In this document: positions 61,233 through 64,000 of the stretch, one piece after another
Position numbering within the stretch: position 1 is the first letter of the stretch
Layout of the letters: each line of letters opens with the position of its first letter
DNA from: Pseudomonas sp. 102515
GTDB taxonomy: Bacteria > Pseudomonadota > Gammaproteobacteria > Pseudomonadales > Pseudomonadaceae
Direction of reading: 5' to 3'
NCBI RefSeq assembly: GCF_031085165.1
Contig: NZ_JAVHTY010000002.1
Span: forward strand, 558,001-622,000
DNA length: 64,000 nucleotides
Notes under the pieces: generated by a model
Told to the model about the DNA's origin: nothing
Database searches by the model: none
Seen by the model: the letters and a program-made list of their open reading frames with translations, nothing else
Translations under genes and position numbers: made by a program

Positions 61233-62111
61233 TCAGCCGCTCACCTGAAGTTCGCGCTCGCTCCAGCACTGGGCGAAAGCCGCGTGCCAGTCAGGTAGCG
61301 GCTCGCCCAGCACCGCTGCCAGCTTTTCGGTGGACAGCCGGGAATTGATGGGGCGATGGGCCGGGGTGGGATAGGAATGGCTGGGGATGGGATTGAGGCG
61401 GGCCTTCAGCTGACCGGTCTCGCGCAGGCGCTGGGCGATCCGCTCGGCGAATCCGAACCAGGAGGTGGTGCCGTTGGCCGTCAAGTGATAGGTGCCCCAG
61501 AGTTCGTCCTTGTCGCTGTAATCCAGCAGGCGGTCGGTGGCAGCGGCGATGGTGCGGGTCCAGGTGGGCGCGCCGATCTGGTCGTCGACGATGTTCAGTT
61601 CGTCGCGCTCGCTGAGCAGGCGCACCATGGTGCGCAGGAAGTTGTTGCCCTGCCAGGAATAGACCCAGCTGGTGCGCAGGATGAGGTGGCGCTCGGCGTG
61701 TTCGCGCACGGCGTTCTCGCCGGCCAGCTTGGTCCGGCCATAGACATTGAGGGGGCAGGTCGGATCCTCTTCCCGGTAACGACCATCCTTGCTGCCATCG
61801 AAGACGTAGTCGGTAGAGTAGTGGACCAGGGGGATGCCCAGCTGCTGGGCAGCCCGGGCGAAGACCTCGGGCACCCGCTCGTTGATCAGGGTGGCGGTCT
61901 GGGGATCGCTCTCGGCGGCGTCCACGGCGGTGTAGGCGGCGGCATTGATGATGACGTCGGGCTTCGCGGCCAGGACGCGTTCATGGAGCGCCTCCAGCTG
62001 GGTGAAGTCCACCTGGGCCCGGCCGATGACGGTTACCTGGGCCTTGGCGGCCAGTAGTTGTTGCAGCGCCTGAGACAGTTGGCCGTGTTGACCCGCGATA
62101 AAGACGTTCAT
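61233..62111 (-). CDS. rmlD: dTDP-4-dehydrorhamnose reductase
   Basis: Short-chain reductase of 292 residues making dTDP-L-rhamnose for lipopolysaccharide and rhamnolipids. NAD(P) loop at MNVFIAGQHGQLSQALQQLL; catalytic Tyr-Lys in LNVYGRTKLAGENAV; substrate region STDYVFDGSKDGRYREEDP. Length fits RmlD. Unusually it stands alone here; the rmlBAC partners are not adjacent. An AT-rich 567-bp gap lies upstream. Confidence 0.92.
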   Translation of the reverse strand: MNVFIAGQHGQLSQALQQLLAAKAQVTVIGRAQVDFTQLEALHERVLAAKPDVIINAAAYTAVDAAESDPQTATLINERVPEVFARAAQQLGIPLVHYSTDYVFDGSKDGRYREEDPTCPLNVYGRTKLAGENAVREHAERHLILRTSWVYSWQGNNFLRTMVRLLSERDELNIVDDQIGAPTWTRTIAAATDRLLDYSDKDELWGTYHLTANGTTSWFGFAERIAQRLRETGQLKARLNPIPSHSYPTPAHRPINSRLSTEKLAAVLGEPLPDWHAAFAQCWSERELQVSG

Positions 62112-62678
62112 GTGACTGAGCTATTCCAGAAGGGCTGGCGCGTCCATGCCTGATTGACAGGGTGGGCGTCGCCACGACAGCCCTGAGCAAAAGCAGGCAG
62201 TCTACCCGATGACCGGCAGAGGACAAGGCTAGCCTTTGGCCTGCGTACGGCCGCAGCTGTCGGCTCTAGCCTGCGGCCCGCCTTAAGGTACGGCTTCCCG
62301 GAAGGCTCGAGAAAATTTGTTTCACGAATACTTGACAATTGTGCGACGGCTCCAGGGTATCCGTTGGTCATTTTTACCTAGAGTTGTGCACAAGTTGTGC
62401 TAGCGCTTGTCAAGCCCCGTCTGGACCGGAGTTTTCCCTGCCGAAAATCCAGCTTTCGAATTAAGTTGTTGATTATGTTGAACTTATCAAAGTGATTAAA
62501 AAATGACCAACTTGTTTGAGGAGCCCGCAGAGCAAGGCTCCGGGTTCTTTTCCACCATGTTTTCAACAACGTTATCAACAGAAGCTGTGGATTGTTCCGT
62601 CTCTTTGCCTTCCGGCAACCTTAATCGACGCTGAACGAAAGGCCACTCGGGACCATGACCTGCCATCTATATGTTCCC
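62112..62678. other. 567-bp AT-rich intergenic region
   Basis: Lower GC than the rest of the window. It holds TTGACA at 62332-62337, two inverted DnaA-box-like sequences (TTATCAACA 62572-62580 and TGTGGATTG 62586-62594), TTGTGCACAAGTTGTGC at 62384, and a hairpin with T-run at 62521-62551 (GAGCCCG/CGGGTTC). No protein-coding frame is convincing. Possibly an sRNA locus. Confidence 0.4.
62521..62551 (+). terminator. Terminator-like hairpin in the AT-rich region
   Basis: GAGCCCG / CGGGTTC outer stem (one G-T pair) and GAGC / GCTC inner stem with bulge CA, followed by TTTT. Plus-strand orientation, with no plus-strand gene upstream. Confidence 0.5.
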
Positions 62679-64000
62679 TCAACCGGAGAGGGCCAGTTGC
62701 CGACTCAGCAAGGCGCGTAGCGAAGCCGGCTTGACCGGCTTGGGCAGGAAATCCAGTCGCGCCTGACGCACCCGCTCCAGGCATTCCGGACGACCATCGG
62801 CACTGATGACGATGCCGGGGATGTCCTGACCCAGGGCCTGGCGAATCCATTCGGCGACATCCGGACCGGTGTCGGCATCGCTCAGGTGATAGTCGACGAT
62901 GAGTAGCCGCGGCACCACGCCCTGGGCGAGCAGCGCAGCGCATTCCTCGCGACTGCGTGCGGTCCAGACCTGGCAACCCCAGCGTCCCAGCAGGCTGCGC
63001 AGCCCGAGCAGGATGCTGTCTTCGTTGTCGATGCACAGCACCGGATCGCCGGCCAGGGGTTGGGCGGCTTCGCTGGCGGCGGCCGCCTGAATGGCTAGGG
63101 CGGGCGCCAGGGGCACCTTGACGCTGAAGACGCTGCCATGACCCGGCCAGGAGCGTACCGAAAGTTCGTGACCCAGCACCCGGCACAGGCGGTCGGCGAT
63201 CGCCAGACCCAGGCCCAGGCCCTTTTCCGCGCGGGTCTGGTGGCTGTCCAGCCGCTTGAATTCCTCGAAGATCAGCTCCAGCTTGTCCGCCGGGATGCCG
63301 GGGCCGCTGTCCCAGACCTCCAGGCTCACCGTCTGGCCCTGGCGGCGCACGCCGAGCAATACCCGGCCATGGGCATATCTCAGGGCATTGGTGAGGAAGT
63401 TCTGCAGCACCCGCCGCAGCAACTTGCTGTCGCTGTTGACCACCAGCCGACTGCTGCGGATGCGCAGGCTGGTGCCCTGGTTCTGCGCCAGGGCCTTGAA
63501 TTCGACGCCCAGGGCCTCGAACAGGGTGGCCAGTGAAAAGGGTGCCGGCGTGGCCAGGATGCGGCCGTTCTCCAGCCGCGAGATGTCCAGCAGATCGGCG
63601 ATCAGGTCCTCGCTGGATCTCAGGGCGCTGTCCATGTTGCGCACCAGTTCCTGGGCTTCCTGGGCCAGGCCGTCCTGGTGGGCGAGGGCGGCGGTGAACA
63701 GGCGGGCGGCGCTCAGCGGCTGCATGAGGTCGTGGCTGACCGCGGTGAGAAAGCGGCTCTTGGACTGGTTGGCCGCTTCCGCATGAGCCTTGGCTTCCTC
63801 CAGCGCCTGGTTGAGCTGGGACAGTTCGCGGGTGCGTTCTTCCACGCGCTGCTCCAGGCCCTCGTTGGCTTCGCGCAGGGCACGCTCGGCTTCGCGGAAG
63901 GCGGTGATGTCGGTAAAGCTCATCACGAAGCCGCGCCCGGGCATGGGGCTGCCGATCAGCTCGATCACCCGACCATTGGGAAAGGTGCGTTCCGAGGTGT
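62679..64000 (-). CDS. NahK-like hybrid sensor histidine kinase (N-terminus outside window)
   Basis: C-terminal 440 residues of a hybrid kinase. From the right edge: a PAS tail (RTFPNGRVIELIGSPMPGRGFVMSFTDIT), a coiled coil (ANEGLEQRVEERTRELSQLNQALEEAKAHAEAANQSK), HisKA with FLTAVSHDLMQPLSAARLF, HATPase_c (NFLTNALRYAHGRVLLGVRR; WDSGPGIP; GLGLGLAIADRL), and a receiver domain (VLCIDNEDSILLGLRSLLGRWG; phospho-Asp in LLIVDYHLSD; LPKPVKP). The PAS_7-HK-REC order and DLMQPLSAAR motif match NahK/ErcS' kinases, which connect to NO sensing (NosP) and the HptB/Gac network. The stop at 62679 is complete. Confidence 0.85.
   Translation of the reverse strand, partial: TSERTFPNGRVIELIGSPMPGRGFVMSFTDITAFREAERALREANEGLEQRVEERTRELSQLNQALEEAKAHAEAANQSKSRFLTAVSHDLMQPLSAARLFTAALAHQDGLAQEAQELVRNMDSALRSSEDLIADLLDISRLENGRILATPAPFSLATLFEALGVEFKALAQNQGTSLRIRSSRLVVNSDSKLLRRVLQNFLTNALRYAHGRVLLGVRRQGQTVSLEVWDSGPGIPADKLELIFEEFKRLDSHQTRAEKGLGLGLAIADRLCRVLGHELSVRSWPGHGSVFSVKVPLAPALAIQAAAASEAAQPLAGDPVLCIDNEDSILLGLRSLLGRWGCQVWTARSREECAALLAQGVVPRLLIVDYHLSDADTGPDVAEWIRQALGQDIPGIVISADGRPECLERVRQARLDFLPKPVKPASLRALLSRQLALSG

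Overview
The window is high-GC chromosomal DNA from a gammaproteobacterium, almost certainly a Pseudomonas. The order alaS-lysC-rsmA followed by tRNA-Ser and tRNA-Arg genes, the aruCFGDB-E arginine succinyltransferase operon, a MuxABC-OpmB-type RND pump, two DUF3509 proteins and a NahK-like hybrid kinase all fit that genus. Species is not fixed by what is visible; a P. oryzihabitans/P. psychrotolerans-like lineage is only a guess. I see no prophage, CRISPR array, rRNA operon or complete IS element. This is mostly core genome with small accessory insertions. Both ends cut genes: a BaeR-like regulator on the left and a hybrid histidine kinase on the right.

Layout. 1-10.9 kb (minus strand): one tightly coupled operon muxA-muxB-muxC-opmB-baeS-baeR, an envelope-stress or drug efflux system with its own two-component regulator. 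11-13 kb: a YghU-type glutathione transferase and an AraC regulator. 13-15.7 kb: a divergent pair made of a GNAT acetyltransferase fused to a C39-like cysteine peptidase and a RimK-type ATP-grasp ligase with an RLAN domain. This is the most interesting candidate for a poorly described peptide-modification system. 15.8-18.2 kb: small genes including two SEC-C zinc-finger proteins, a LEA2-type lipoprotein and a DUF6231 protein. 18.3-26.7 kb: two OmpA-type lipoproteins, the SOS-controlled helicase dinG (clear LexA box), an EstB-like esterase, an NYN nuclease, pdxH and a glycine-zipper lipoprotein.

26.9-35.6 kb: the arginine succinyltransferase (AST) pathway, aruC-F-G-D-B, a small acidic His-rich protein, aruE, then ltaE. 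An ArgR-type site lies just upstream of a -10 box. A 167-bp MITE-like inverted-repeat element sits between the small protein and aruE. 35.8-40.7 kb: alaS, lysC (with an internal start for a beta subunit), rsmA with a candidate AlgU promoter, tRNA-Ser(GCT) and two identical tRNA-Arg(ACG) genes. 40.8-47.6 kb: a hotdog thioesterase, dusC, an AaeAB-like aromatic-acid efflux set, and the yjcH-actP acetate uptake pair preceded by a palindromic operator candidate.

47.8-53.2 kb: a DUF3309 microprotein, dacB, a small hydrophilic protein, a lipoprotein, a cold-shock protein, about 0.8 kb with little coding evidence, and a CvfB S1-domain protein. 53.2-58.4 kb: an Lhr-type DEXH helicase overlapping cvfB tail to tail, dgt, and an EAL phosphodiesterase. 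58.5-64 kb: a YqjD/YqjE-type membrane operon, two DUF3509 genes flanking a small hypothetical, rmlD, an AT-rich intergenic region, and the truncated NahK-like kinase. REP-like palindromes (GTAGGTTGGGCTGAG family) occur at three places. Many gene ends carry clear hairpin terminators, several of them bidirectional between convergent genes.
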